DNA from: Formivibrio sp.
GTDB taxonomy: Bacteria; Pseudomonadota; Gammaproteobacteria; Burkholderiales; Chitinibacteraceae
Length of the DNA: 64,000 bases
Direction: 5' to 3'
Assembly: GCA_031291275.1 (NCBI GenBank)
Contig: JARLJJ010000633.1
Location: forward strand, 24,726-88,725
Below the pieces are notes generated by a model that did not search any database, was not told the origin of the DNA, and saw nothing but the letters and a program-made list of their open reading frames with translations. The translations under genes were made by a program, and so were the position numbers. Positions 1 through 6,193 of this stretch are shown piece after piece; position 1 is the first letter of the stretch; every line of letters begins with the position of its first letter.

Positions 1-90
1 CATGTTTTCCGGCTGGCGCTCTCTGGCCAGCAATAGCAGTGCTGTTGAGTCCTTGCCTCCGCTAATGCTTAGGATGTTGTGTTCGCTCAC
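1..90 (-). CDS. PP-loop ATPase / PAPS-reductase-like protein, N-terminal part (runs off the left edge)
   Basis: Only the first 30 codons are in the window. They start with GTG at 90 and contain the PP-loop SGGKDST near residues 10-16, the ATP-pyrophosphate binding motif of the PAPS reductase/N-type ATP pyrophosphatase superfamily. The start overlaps the stop of the RT gene (GTGA, 87-90), and a good Shine-Dalgarno (AGGAG) lies 6 nt upstream, so it is the next gene of the DGR operon and probably translationally coupled. Phages often carry such proteins, with roles in sulfur or nucleotide chemistry or DNA modification; the substrate cannot be told from this fragment. Confidence 0.75.
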   Translation of the reverse strand, partial: MSEHNILSISGGKDSTALLLLARERQPENM

Positions 91-1274
91 GCGGCTCTCC
101 TGTATGTCTTGGTAATGTCGTAATTGATGGTCTGCCCGCGACTGCGCAGCAGGTTTGCCAGTGCGGTGCGGTCTTTGTGGCTGTGGCTGGCTTGGCGCAG
201 CAGTCCGAAGTAGCTGTTGCCGACTTCAAACAGGTCTGCGCTCGGCAGGCGCTCGAGGCGGTGCATGCCGGTATTGATCGTTCTGCGGCGGGTGGTACGG
301 CGCCATGGGCTGATCACCTGGCCGATGAAATCCACGCCGCGATCAACCGGCTGCAGAATGGTTTTCTTGTGGTTCAGCTGTGCGCCCAGTGTGGCCGGCA
401 GGAATTCTGCGATGCGTGCATGCGCGGCATTCAGCCATTGCGGTGACTGGTGCAGCAGGATGAAGTCATCGACATAGCGCACGTAATGCTTCGCGCCGAT
501 ATGGTGTTTGGCGAACTGATCCAGATCGTTCAGGTAGACGTTGGCGAAGAACTGGCTGCTCAGGTTGCCGATCGGCAGGCCGAGGTGTTCCGGCTGATTG
601 GTCAGGCGCTTGTGGTGCGGCACCAAGTCCAGCAGCTCCGGGCTGCAGCGTAGGTCATAGTTCTGGCGCGGATCATGCAACAGGATGGTTTCGGCCAGGC
701 TTAGCCACCATGGATCGCTGATATGGGCGGCCAGCTGCTTGCGCAGGATGCGTTTGTCGATGCTGACAAAGAAATTCGCCAGGTCGAGCTTCAGGTAGTG
801 CGCCGGCTGCTGCCAGTTCTGGGTGATGCTGCGGATTTTGCTTTCCAGCCGCTGGGCTGCGTAGAGCGTGCCGCGTCCTTTGATGCAGGCGCAGCTATCG
901 GCAATAAATCGCGCTTCGATGCTTGGGGAGACGTGGTTGTAAAACAGGTGGTGCACGATCCGGTCACGGAATTCTGCCGCCCATACTTCCCGCGGCTTCG
1001 GGTGGGTGACCACAAAGCAGATCGAGCGACCGGGCTGGTAGGCGCCAGCGCGCAGCGCGGTATTCAGCTCGATCAGGTTGCGTTCAAGGTTTTGCTCGAA
1101 TGCCAGTGCGGAGCGGCTGTTGCGCTTGGTGCGCCGGCAATCAAAGTAAGCTTGTACCAGGTCGGAAAAAAGGAAAGCCGCATCGCTTTCATCTGCGGAC
1201 TGCCCGAGCGCAATACTCGTTGTCCTTGTCGTTGTTGTTCTGGTTGCCATTGTCGAAGTTCTGAATAAAGGCAT
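87..1274 (-). CDS. DGR reverse transcriptase
   Basis: The enzyme copies the TR transcript into adenine-mutagenised cDNA that replaces VR sequence in the target genes. In the 395-residue form, RT motifs are visible: LDLANFF near 163-169 (first catalytic Asp), IGNLSSQ near 235-241 (the GxxxSQ motif typical of DGR RTs) and YVDD near 267-270 (catalytic Asp pair). The start is uncertain. ATG 1274 has GGAG six nt upstream. ATG 1250 gives a shorter form without an SD. ATG 1448 overlaps the avd stop as ATGA but adds a low-complexity leader. All of these place the N-terminus in or before the TR, so the TR is read through as RT coding sequence in another frame than the VP frame. The stop overlaps the next gene by 4 nt. 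Confidence 0.95.
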   Translation of the reverse strand: MPLFRTSTMATRTTTTRTTSIALGQSADESDAAFLFSDLVQAYFDCRRTKRNSRSALAFEQNLERNLIELNTALRAGAYQPGRSICFVVTHPKPREVWAAEFRDRIVHHLFYNHVSPSIEARFIADSCACIKGRGTLYAAQRLESKIRSITQNWQQPAHYLKLDLANFFVSIDKRILRKQLAAHISDPWWLSLAETILLHDPRQNYDLRCSPELLDLVPHHKRLTNQPEHLGLPIGNLSSQFFANVYLNDLDQFAKHHIGAKHYVRYVDDFILLHQSPQWLNAAHARIAEFLPATLGAQLNHKKTILQPVDRGVDFIGQVISPWRRTTRRRTINTGMHRLERLPSADLFEVGNSYFGLLRQASHSHKDRTALANLLRSRGQTINYDITKTYRRAA

Positions 1275-1282
1275 AGTGGGCT
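1192..1282 (-). repeat. DGR template repeat (TR)
   Basis: About 91 nt between avd and the RT core, homologous to the 3' ends of the three target genes. Read on the minus strand in the target frame it encodes AHYAFIQNFDNG followed by an Asn/Asp-rich stretch of AAC and GAC codons, then EYCARAVRR. The adenine-rich codons are what adenine mutagenesis needs for wide amino-acid choice. The last 27 nt (GAG to AGA, 1192-1218) are identical in TR and all VRs and should be the initiation-of-homology segment. Homology stops abruptly at both edges. No hairpin follows the TR, unlike the VRs. Confidence 0.95.
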
Positions 1283-1444
1283 CCATCGTGCTATCTACGT
1301 CGCCGCGCCGATTACTCAGTGCGGAAACTGCGTCGGACCTGATCCCGCATGGGCGAGTGGTATCCGGGCTACGCGTGGCGGTGGCTTTACGGGGCCAGCG
1401 GCACGACCAGATTAAAATTCGCATAGGCATGGCCGCCGTGGCGG

Positions 1445-1798
1445 TCATACAACGAGCGACGATGCGGATTTTCGCCAGCCACTGGTTTGCTTCCCGATGC
1501 TGTCCGTAAGTGCGATGGCTGTGGCGTACTGGGCGACCGAGATGAAGCGCTTATCTTTCGATAGGCGAATCAGCAGCTCGGCCACTTGCAGGCGCTCCAG
1601 CAGGTCTTCCAGGTGCGGCACCTTGTTCTTGGCGACGTTGGCCCGGAAGATCAAAACAATCAGGGACAAGCACTCGTCCCGAATTCGTCCGCCGATCGAT
1701 GCCTTATAATCGCGGGGCATGTTGCGAACCAAATCAGTGGCCAAGTCCAGTAGGTCGTAGGCTGATTTGTAAATCGGTAGTTGCGTATGCAGTGCCAT
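1445..1798 (-). CDS. avd: DGR accessory variability determinant (Avd), four-helix bundle protein
   Basis: 117 residues, mostly helical, of the four-helix bundle (S23-like) family that forms the basic Avd pentamer binding the DGR RT and template RNA. Begins MALHTQLPIYKSAYDLL and has the family-typical central stretch IRDECLSLIVLIFRAN and a GKQTSGWRK tail. ATG 1798 is preferred: an upstream in-frame ATG at 1837 would run the coding region through the VR1 hairpin. It lies directly downstream of target gene 1 and upstream of the TR, the usual order target-avd-TR-RT. The stop overlaps an in-frame ATG of the RT frame (1445-1448). Confidence 0.9.
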   Translation of the reverse strand: MALHTQLPIYKSAYDLLDLATDLVRNMPRDYKASIGGRIRDECLSLIVLIFRANVAKNKVPHLEDLLERLQVAELLIRLSKDKRFISVAQYATAIALTDSIGKQTSGWRKSASSLVV

Positions 1799-1816
1799 GG
1801 CGAAAAATTTTCCAGC

Positions 1817-1832
1817 GCGGGCTTGCGCCCGC
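1817..1832 (-). promoter_or_regulatory. VR1-linked DGR hairpin
   Basis: Minus strand GCGGGC-GCAA-GCCCGC: a 6-bp GC stem with a 4-nt loop, 32 nt beyond the VR1 end. Identical hairpins at the same distance follow VR2 and VR3. In the Bordetella phage DGR a hairpin/cruciform just downstream of VR is needed for efficient retrohoming, so this is inferred to be the target-recognition element. Confidence 0.8.
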
Positions 1833-1849
1833 TTCAAATGGTTAAAGGG

Positions 1850-2329
1850 TTAAATAACTGAGACTCTGCGGACTGCCCGAGCGCAATACTCGTAGCCCTT
1901 GACGTCGCCGTTCTGGCCGCCACCGTCGAAGGTCTGAACAAAGGCATAGCGGGCTTCTGTGGGATGCTCTTCGCAGGACCAGTGCCAGCGCGGCTTAAAG
2001 TGTTTTTTCAGGTTGGCGTAGAGCAGCGACTGCTCGCGGCGGGTAGGGAGTTCGCCGCCTTGCTCGGCGGCCCAATCCTTGGCGGCTTGCCACTTGATGT
2101 CTTCAATGCTTTCAGGAAGTAGGATCAGGTGGTAGTCGGCGGCGCCATCCTCGCCCAGGATGATGCCGGCGTAGTGTTCGCCATCCGCTAGTGTGGGGCG
2201 GGTCGGCGCGGCAACGGATGCTGGTTTAACTGCCTGCTGGCAGATGGTTTCTAGGATCTGCTTCACGATCGACGTGGCCGGTAGAGTGATCGTGGCCTCG
2301 CCGACTTTCAGGGTTACTTCTTGTGTCAT
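1850..2329 (-). CDS. DGR target protein 1 (DUF1566-like, C-type-lectin-like variable end)
   Basis: 159 residues. The N-terminus (TLKVGEATITLPATSIVKQ) resembles target protein 2. The centre, QGGELPTRREQSLLYANL, is the DUF1566-type core, with WHWSCEE ahead of the variable segment and the invariant end EYCARAVRRVSVI. VR1 codons differ from the TR only at adenines (13 substitutions). No signal peptide is seen, so the protein is probably cytoplasmic or a virion component. Its close similarity to target 2 points to tandem gene duplication. Binding partner unknown; the fold assignment is an inference from the family of DGR targets. Confidence 0.9.
   Translation of the reverse strand: MTQEVTLKVGEATITLPATSIVKQILETICQQAVKPASVAAPTRPTLADGEHYAGIILGEDGAADYHLILLPESIEDIKWQAAKDWAAEQGGELPTRREQSLLYANLKKHFKPRWHWSCEEHPTEARYAFVQTFDGGGQNGDVKGYEYCARAVRRVSVI
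1865..1955 (-). repeat. DGR variable repeat 1 (VR1)
   Basis: Aligned with the TR (1192-1282) without gaps. Within the coding core 13 positions differ, and all 13 are adenines in the TR (changed to G, C or T). The 3' 27 nt are identical to the TR. Confidence 0.93.
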
Positions 2330-2355
2330 GGTTTAATCCTCAAAAATTTCACCAC

Positions 2356-2371
2356 GCGGGCTTGCGCCCGC
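2356..2371 (-). promoter_or_regulatory. VR2-linked DGR hairpin
   Basis: Same 16-nt hairpin (GCGGGC stem, GCAA loop) as after VR1 and VR3, and again exactly 32 nt past the VR end. The sequence between hairpin and VR is also largely conserved with the VR3 copy. Confidence 0.8.
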
Positions 2372-2385
2372 TCTGAATGGTTGAA

Positions 2386-2784
2386 TTACTCAATGACTGA
2401 GACTCTGCGGACTGCCCGAGCGCAATACTCGTTGCCCTTGTCGTGGAAGTCCTGGTCGCCATAGTCGAAGTTCTGAACAAAGGCATAGGGGGAATAGTTC
2501 GGATACTCTTCTCCCGACCAGTACCAACTTGGCTTGAATCGCTCTTTCAGATTGGTGAAAAGCAGCGACTGCTCGCGGCGGGTAGGAAGTTCACCGCCTT
2601 GTTCTGCTGCCCAATCCATAGCGGTTTGCCAGTTGACGTCCTCGACTTCGCCCGGGATCAGGATTAGGTGGTAGTCGGCGGCGCCATCCTTGCCCAGGAT
2701 GATGCCGGCGTAGAGTTCTCCCGCTGCCAAGGTCTGTTTCGCGATCGATGTAGTTGGCAGAGTGATGGTGGTTTCTTGGTTCAT
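2386..2784 (-). CDS. DGR target protein 2 (DUF1566-like)
   Basis: 132 residues, a shorter relative of target 1 (ITLPTTSIAKQ, AGIILGKDGAADYHLIL, QGGELPTRREQSLLFTNL) with a linker deletion after the N-terminal segment. It ends with a variable segment and EYCARAVRRVSVIE. The variable part has nine TR-adenine substitutions and none at other core bases. It lies between target 3 and target 1 with short spacers and should be co-transcribed. No signal peptide or membrane segment. Confidence 0.9.
   Translation of the reverse strand: MNQETTITLPTTSIAKQTLAAGELYAGIILGKDGAADYHLILIPGEVEDVNWQTAMDWAAEQGGELPTRREQSLLFTNLKERFKPSWYWSGEEYPNYSPYAFVQNFDYGDQDFHDKGNEYCARAVRRVSVIE
2404..2492 (-). repeat. DGR variable repeat 2 (VR2)
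   Basis: Gap-free alignment with the TR. Nine core differences, all at TR adenines; the first non-adenine mismatch marks the upstream edge of homology. The 3' end is identical to the TR. Confidence 0.93.
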
Positions 2785-2810
2785 GATTCAATCCTTAAAA
2801 ATTTGACCAC

Positions 2811-2826
2811 GCGGGCTTGCGCCCGC
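2811..2826 (-). promoter_or_regulatory. VR3-linked DGR hairpin
   Basis: Third copy of the GCGGGC-GCAA-GCCCGC hairpin, 32 nt beyond VR3 and ahead of the target 2 start. It is too short and lacks a T-run, so it is not a convincing terminator. Confidence 0.8.
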
Positions 2827-2840
2827 TCTGAATGGTTGAA

Positions 2841-3452
2841 TTACTCAATTACTGACAATCTGCGGACTGCCCGAGCGCAATACTCGTTGCCCTTGGCGTT
2901 GCCGCACTGGTGGCCAGTGTCGAAGTACTGAAAAAAGGCACAGTGGGCGGAATACTGGGTGCTGGACCAATGCCAGCGCGGTTCGAAGGCCTCTGCATTG
3001 CCTTGTTGGAAGGCCTCGACGCTGGTTTGCGCTGGAGAGGTTTTGGTGTACGGATAGCTGACCGGTACGCTGCTGGCGTTGTCGCCATCCCGGAAGCTGC
3101 ACCAGTTCTGCTCTGTGGTCGGTTTCAGGTTGCGATAGCAGATTTCCAGCTCGTCGCGGCTGGGTAGATACCAGTCGTCCAGATCCGCAATGCGCAGGGC
3201 CAGAATACGCTTCGCCAAGCCGCTGCCTGCCGCTGCCATAGCCAAAGTGTTGCTGCGGCCGTCGAAGCACGAATCTGCGCCATCGACTTCTTGCGGGTAT
3301 TCGCCCCATGCAATATCGATGAATTCGCCTTCGGCTTTTGGGCTTACGATCAGCGCATGTAATTGGTCGCCATTGCGGAATAGACCGGCGAAAAATCCGC
3401 CAGAAAGCACTGATCCGATAGCGGGGAGGGTGGTTTTGTTGATGTGGTTCAT
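2841..3452 (-). CDS. DGR target protein 3 (DUF1566 domain)
   Basis: 203 residues, the longest target. It starts at ATG 3452, which overlaps the stop of the 34-codon gene as ATGA. A DUF1566 region is clear: ADLDDWYLPSRDELEICY near the middle, then WHWSSTQYSAHCAFFQYF and the variable end EYCARAVRRLSVIE. VR3 shows 11 substitutions, all at TR adenines. The N-terminal half differs from targets 1 and 2, so one RT may diversify binding faces on two scaffold types. No obvious signal peptide. Role inferred: variable ligand binding. Confidence 0.9.
   Translation of the reverse strand: MNHINKTTLPAIGSVLSGGFFAGLFRNGDQLHALIVSPKAEGEFIDIAWGEYPQEVDGADSCFDGRSNTLAMAAAGSGLAKRILALRIADLDDWYLPSRDELEICYRNLKPTTEQNWCSFRDGDNASSVPVSYPYTKTSPAQTSVEAFQQGNAEAFEPRWHWSSTQYSAHCAFFQYFDTGHQCGNAKGNEYCARAVRRLSVIE
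2859..2949 (-). repeat. DGR variable repeat 3 (VR3)
   Basis: Gap-free alignment to the TR; 11 core differences, all at TR adenines, including two AAC codons changed at both adenines (to TGC and GGC). The 3' 27 nt are identical to the TR. Confidence 0.93.
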
Positions 3453-3553
3453 TTGATGCTCCAGATGATGGTGATAAAAGTGATACAAACTGGTACTGCG
3501 ATAAGTGCGACGACAAATGGGAATGCGGCACGAGCAAGCTGGCGACGGGTCAT
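3449..3553 (-). CDS. 34-residue single-pass membrane protein
   Basis: ATG 3553 overlaps the dNMP kinase stop (ATGA) and its own stop overlaps the target 3 start (ATGA), so the three genes are tightly coupled. Sequence: a basic N-terminus (MTRRQLAR) and one hydrophobic span of about 20 residues (FPFVVALIAVPV onward). It could anchor or localise a partner; no family is recognised. The double overlap is the main argument that it is real. Confidence 0.6.
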   Translation of the reverse strand: MTRRQLARAAFPFVVALIAVPVCITFITIIWSIK

Positions 3554-4215
3554 GCCACGCCTCGGCGTGCTCGGTCCATCATCATCAGGGCGTGTTCTGC
3601 TTGCTTGTGCAGTAGGGCGATGTCCCCGGTGTTGTCCAGATCGCGGTCTATCAGATAGCGCGGCAATGGCATTTCGCTCTTGTGTGTGGCGATGAGGGCT
3701 AAATCTGGCCGGTGCAGTTTCCAGATTTCTCCGCCATGCACACTGATGAATTCGGCTTCACCTTCAAAGCGACAGTCCGGGATGACGACCGGTCCATTGA
3801 TATCAGCCAGACTCTGCGCAAGTTCGGTAATCCAGTAGTCTTCGCCGAAGACTTCGCGACGATATTCAGTTCCCCAAAGCTGCATTGCCCAGCGCGGGCT
3901 GCGCGGCTGGCTGATATGCGCTTCAACAATTTCATTACTGGCCTCGTCCATCTGCAATTCTTTGGCAAGGATCAGGCCGACAAAGCGGTGATCATTGCAG
4001 CGGCTAAGGCTTAGCTGCTTGCATGGCACTTCTTTACCTTCGCGATCGAGAAGCTTGTCAACGTGCACGCCAAATGCGGCGCAGATTTCAAGGCGTAGGG
4101 CATCGGCAAAGGCGATCTTGGTGTAGCCGTAGCGATCACTAAGGTGGTCTGCCACAGTGTCTTTCCCGCTGCCGGCCGGGCCGGTGAGTGCGATGATGGG
4201 ATAGTGTTTGGTCAT
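3550..4215 (-). CDS. Deoxynucleoside monophosphate kinase-like protein
   Basis: 221 residues with a Walker A loop GPAGSGKD near residues 12-19 and the NMP-kinase layout (KIAFADALR, WAMQLWGTEYRREVFGEDYW, PDCRFEGEAEFI). Phage dNMP kinases phosphorylate dNMPs to supply replication. Length is near that of phage homologues of T4 gp1 type. It lies in the leftward operon upstream of the DGR, where a dNTP supply could also serve cDNA synthesis (inference only). Confidence 0.82.
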   Translation of the reverse strand: MTKHYPIIALTGPAGSGKDTVADHLSDRYGYTKIAFADALRLEICAAFGVHVDKLLDREGKEVPCKQLSLSRCNDHRFVGLILAKELQMDEASNEIVEAHISQPRSPRWAMQLWGTEYRREVFGEDYWITELAQSLADINGPVVIPDCRFEGEAEFISVHGGEIWKLHRPDLALIATHKSEMPLPRYLIDRDLDNTGDIALLHKQAEHALMMMDRARRGVA

Positions 4216-4230
4216 GTTGTCCTGTCCTGG

Positions 4231-4488
4231 TTAAAGCAAACAAAGTTGCCCGGCGCGTTCAAGCTCAAGTTTTGAGGCCATGTAGAGGCGGCCATCAATG
4301 TTGTGGTCCTCATCGGCACCTTCTTGGCAGCAGGATTCAGCGTCATCCTCATTGATGTGAATCACCCCACATTCAGAGCACTTGAACATGGTGGTTACCT
4401 TCGGCTCGCAACACTCTTGGGCGTCTTCGTAGGTGTCGTGAATGTCGTCACATGCGCCGCAGCAAAAAACCTCAACAACTCTCTCCAT
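4231..4488 (-). CDS. Small cysteine-rich phage protein, probably zinc-binding
   Basis: 85 residues with several Cys pairs: CCGACDDIHD, ECCEPK, CSECGVIH, and SCCQEG. The spacing suggests one or two zinc-ribbon-like clusters; acidic overall. An SD (GGAG) precedes ATG 4488. Sits 15 bp upstream of the dNMP kinase gene in the same operon. No specific function can be assigned. Confidence 0.65.
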   Translation of the reverse strand: MERVVEVFCCGACDDIHDTYEDAQECCEPKVTTMFKCSECGVIHINEDDAESCCQEGADEDHNIDGRLYMASKLELERAGQLCLL

Positions 4489-4512
4489 GGTTTTCTCCGG
4501 TGGTTAAAGGCC

Positions 4513-4719
4513 TTATCGGCCGGGAAAATTCATCTGATCCAGCGCGGAAATCTCGGCGCCCACGTATGTGCTGGCGATCACATTGATCGTGCGGCAGCGG
4601 CCATCAGGCTGGCGGTGGGTGATCGATATGGCGCGAGTGCTGCCGTAGTGGCCATCGTTGGCGGCAGTGCGTGGTGTGGAGAAAGGTTTACGCGGTAAGA
4701 ACTGGCGAGCGGCATTCAT
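4513..4719 (-). CDS. Hypothetical phage protein, 68 residues
   Basis: Begins MNAARQFLPRKPF; basic N-terminus with a likely beta-rich C-terminal half (CRTINVIASTYVGAEI). Its ATG overlaps the stop of the preceding gene as ATGA (4716-4719), which supports it being translated. No recognised domain. Confidence 0.55.
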   Translation of the reverse strand: MNAARQFLPRKPFSTPRTAANDGHYGSTRAISITHRQPDGRCRTINVIASTYVGAEISALDQMNFPGR

Positions 4720-4916
4720 GCTGCAGCCCCTTCCATTGCGGGGACGGCAACATCTTCTTTAATGACGATGCTGCAGTAGTTCTGTCGTGTATCTGTGGAG
4801 AAAGCAATGTAGTGGTCAATGCGACTGTCTCTGCTGCGGGTGACGCAGGGCCAGCCTGCTGCGGCGTTTTGTAATTCGCGGATGGCTTGGTTGATGGCGT
4901 TGGTGATGAGTGACAT
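4716..4916 (-). CDS. Hypothetical phage protein, 66 residues; first gene of the leftward operon
   Basis: Begins MSLITNAINQAIRELQ. ATG 4916 has a strong SD (AAAGGAG) 8 nt upstream; the frame stays open far upstream but that part runs antisense to the SLATT gene and is rejected. It is the first gene read leftward after the divergent intergenic region and so likely lies just after the promoter for the DGR operon. No family recognised. Confidence 0.6.
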   Translation of the reverse strand: MSLITNAINQAIRELQNAAAGWPCVTRSRDSRIDHYIAFSTDTRQNYCSIVIKEDVAVPAMEGAAA

Positions 4917-5005
4917 AGCTATTGCTCCTTTGCGTTGTTGGGCGGCGGTTCCTAGGGCTAGAATGTGCGAACACCAATCCACACAATTTCGCGAAAGGAA
5001 CCGCC

Positions 5006-5125
5006 ATGGGAAACTTTGATGAATTTGAAAAGCGATCACAGGTGCCGCGCCGGATGCCGCCACCGCCAGATCCGAACAAGAAAGGACAAAGCAATGACGG
5101 AAGAAGTCAGGGACTATCTGCGTAG
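5006..5125 (+). CDS. Small hypothetical protein overlapping the SLATT gene
   Basis: 39 residues, MGNFDEFEKRSQVPRRMPPPP at the start, Pro-rich middle. An SD-like AAAGGA precedes ATG 5006. Its 3' end overlaps the next gene by 32 nt in a different frame, suggesting coupled translation. Diverges from the DGR operon across a short spacer. Function unknown; coding status moderate. Confidence 0.45.
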   Translation: MGNFDEFEKRSQVPRRMPPPPDPNKKGQSNDGRSQGLSA

Positions 5126-5579
5126 CCATTACGAAGCTGTTGGCGATGTGCGTTACCATGCGCGATTGCATTACTTGCATGCCGCGTTTTACCGGCGAAT
5201 TCGCATGGTGATGGCAACTATTAGCTTGATGTCCGGCACCGCAAGCTTTGCTTCGGTTGTCGGTAATTACCCGTTGATTGCTAGTGTTGCTGGCGTGGTA
5301 ATTGCCGTGATCGCAGTGCTTGATGCTGTTTCCGGACTTCCGGATAAGGTCTTTTCTCACCAGTCCTTGTACAAGCGATTCACTGAACTGGCTGGCCGAG
5401 CCGCCAAATTGGAAATGGATGCGATTGATGCTGAAAGCGCTGCGATAGAGGCTGATGAGACTGGAGAAATCGAGTCTTTGCGGTTGCGCGCCTACAACGA
5501 CAGCGTTCTTAGCGCTGGGCGACCGGATTATGTCGTTCCGGTTTCCTTCCTGGCTAAGCTGCTGTCCTTGATCGTCTAA
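5094..5579 (+). CDS. SLATT-type two-helix membrane protein
   Basis: 161 residues. An N-terminal soluble helix, two adjacent hydrophobic spans (about MVMATISLMSGTASFASVV and LIASVAGVVIAVIAVL), then a long charged helical tail (GRAAKLEMDAIDAESAAIEADE). This layout matches SLATT proteins, predicted pore-forming effectors in bacterial conflict systems. Start ATG 5094 follows AAAGGA. Followed by an intrinsic terminator. It stands alone apart from the 39-residue gene; as a moron it may act in superinfection exclusion or abortive infection (inference). Confidence 0.65.
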   Translation: MTEEVRDYLRSHYEAVGDVRYHARLHYLHAAFYRRIRMVMATISLMSGTASFASVVGNYPLIASVAGVVIAVIAVLDAVSGLPDKVFSHQSLYKRFTELAGRAAKLEMDAIDAESAAIEADETGEIESLRLRAYNDSVLSAGRPDYVVPVSFLAKLLSLIV

Positions 5580-5603
5580 GCGCATTTCTACTTCGCTCCA
5601 CAA

Positions 5604-5625
5604 ACCCGCTTCGGCGGGTTTTTAT
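5604..5625 (+). terminator. Intrinsic terminator after the SLATT gene
   Basis: CCCGC-TTCG-GCGGG stem-loop followed by TTTTT, 25 nt after the stop codon. Confidence 0.85.
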
Positions 5626-5934
5626 TGGTTAATGTTGTTTAATTATTTTGGTGCCCGTTACTGCTACAAAGATCGCGTCGGCGTCCTCGGAAATTAAGGA
5701 AAAGCTGGTCATGGCATCTGCTCCGCTTTAATCATATCTACAACTTTTCAACCAAAACTACAGCTTGATATTACAACTAAGTTTTTATTATTGCAAACTA
5801 AAGTTGTAGTTTTTTCTGTTTTTGTTGTATGCAAAAGCGTTGGCGACAAAAAGCCCGCAGATGCGGGCTTAGACTGGATGGAGTTGAGGGAGGTGGAGGT
5901 CAGGTCTATGCTGTATCAACAACAAGGGAGAAAA
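5626..5934. promoter_or_regulatory. Left operator region with CI-type half-sites
   Basis: An AT-rich gap without a convincing gene. It carries CTACAACTT (5739-5747), TTACAACTA (5771-5779) and AAGTTGTAG (5801-5809), the same TACAACT/AGTTGTA element found in several copies next to the CI gene (8575-8653). The sites are about 30 bp apart. They probably bind the prophage repressor and silence a promoter here, most simply the one for the gene at 5935. A hairpin at about 5850-5868 (AGCCCGC/GCGGGCT) has no T-run. Confidence 0.6.
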
Positions 5935-6150
5935 ATGACTACTCACAAGAATATCGCGCTATTTCAAACACAAGCTGAAGTGCTTGATGTTGCAGGAAGC
6001 ATTGCTGGGTTAGATGATGCTGTTGCCGAACTGGCTGGATGGATTGAATTAGCCAGAAATCGCCTATCTGATGATGACCGAGTTGTGCTGACGTGGATCG
6101 GCGGGGTTCTTTATCGAGAAGGGCTAAGGCGCAGGAATTCCGGGCAATAA
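5935..6150 (+). CDS. Hypothetical phage protein, 71 residues
   Basis: Begins MTTHKNIALFQTQAEVLDVAG; helical, acidic, no known domain. ATG 5935 has GGGAG upstream; the longer open frame lies in the operator region and is not preferred. It is convergent with the toxin-antitoxin pair, with a hairpin between the two stops. Placement after repressor-type operators suggests early lytic expression. Confidence 0.5.
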   Translation: MTTHKNIALFQTQAEVLDVAGSIAGLDDAVAELAGWIELARNRLSDDDRVVLTWIGGVLYREGLRRRNSGQ

Positions 6151-6170
6151 AAAACCGCCCGAAGGCGGTT
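6147..6170 (-). terminator. Intrinsic terminator of the toxin-antitoxin transcript
   Basis: AACCGCC-CGAA-GGCGGTT stem; on the minus strand it is followed by a run of T, just downstream of the antitoxin stop. Confidence 0.75.
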
Positions 6171-6193
6171 AGCAGAGGAGAGATGCTCTGATT

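Noticed and set aside
4917..5603. Upstream extension of the 66-residue gene to 295 codons
   Set aside because: Lies antisense to the SLATT gene; the SD and length fit a start at 4916.
5639..5713. 24-codon frame on the minus strand downstream of the left operators
   Set aside because: Very short, Arg-rich product, SD present but no other support.
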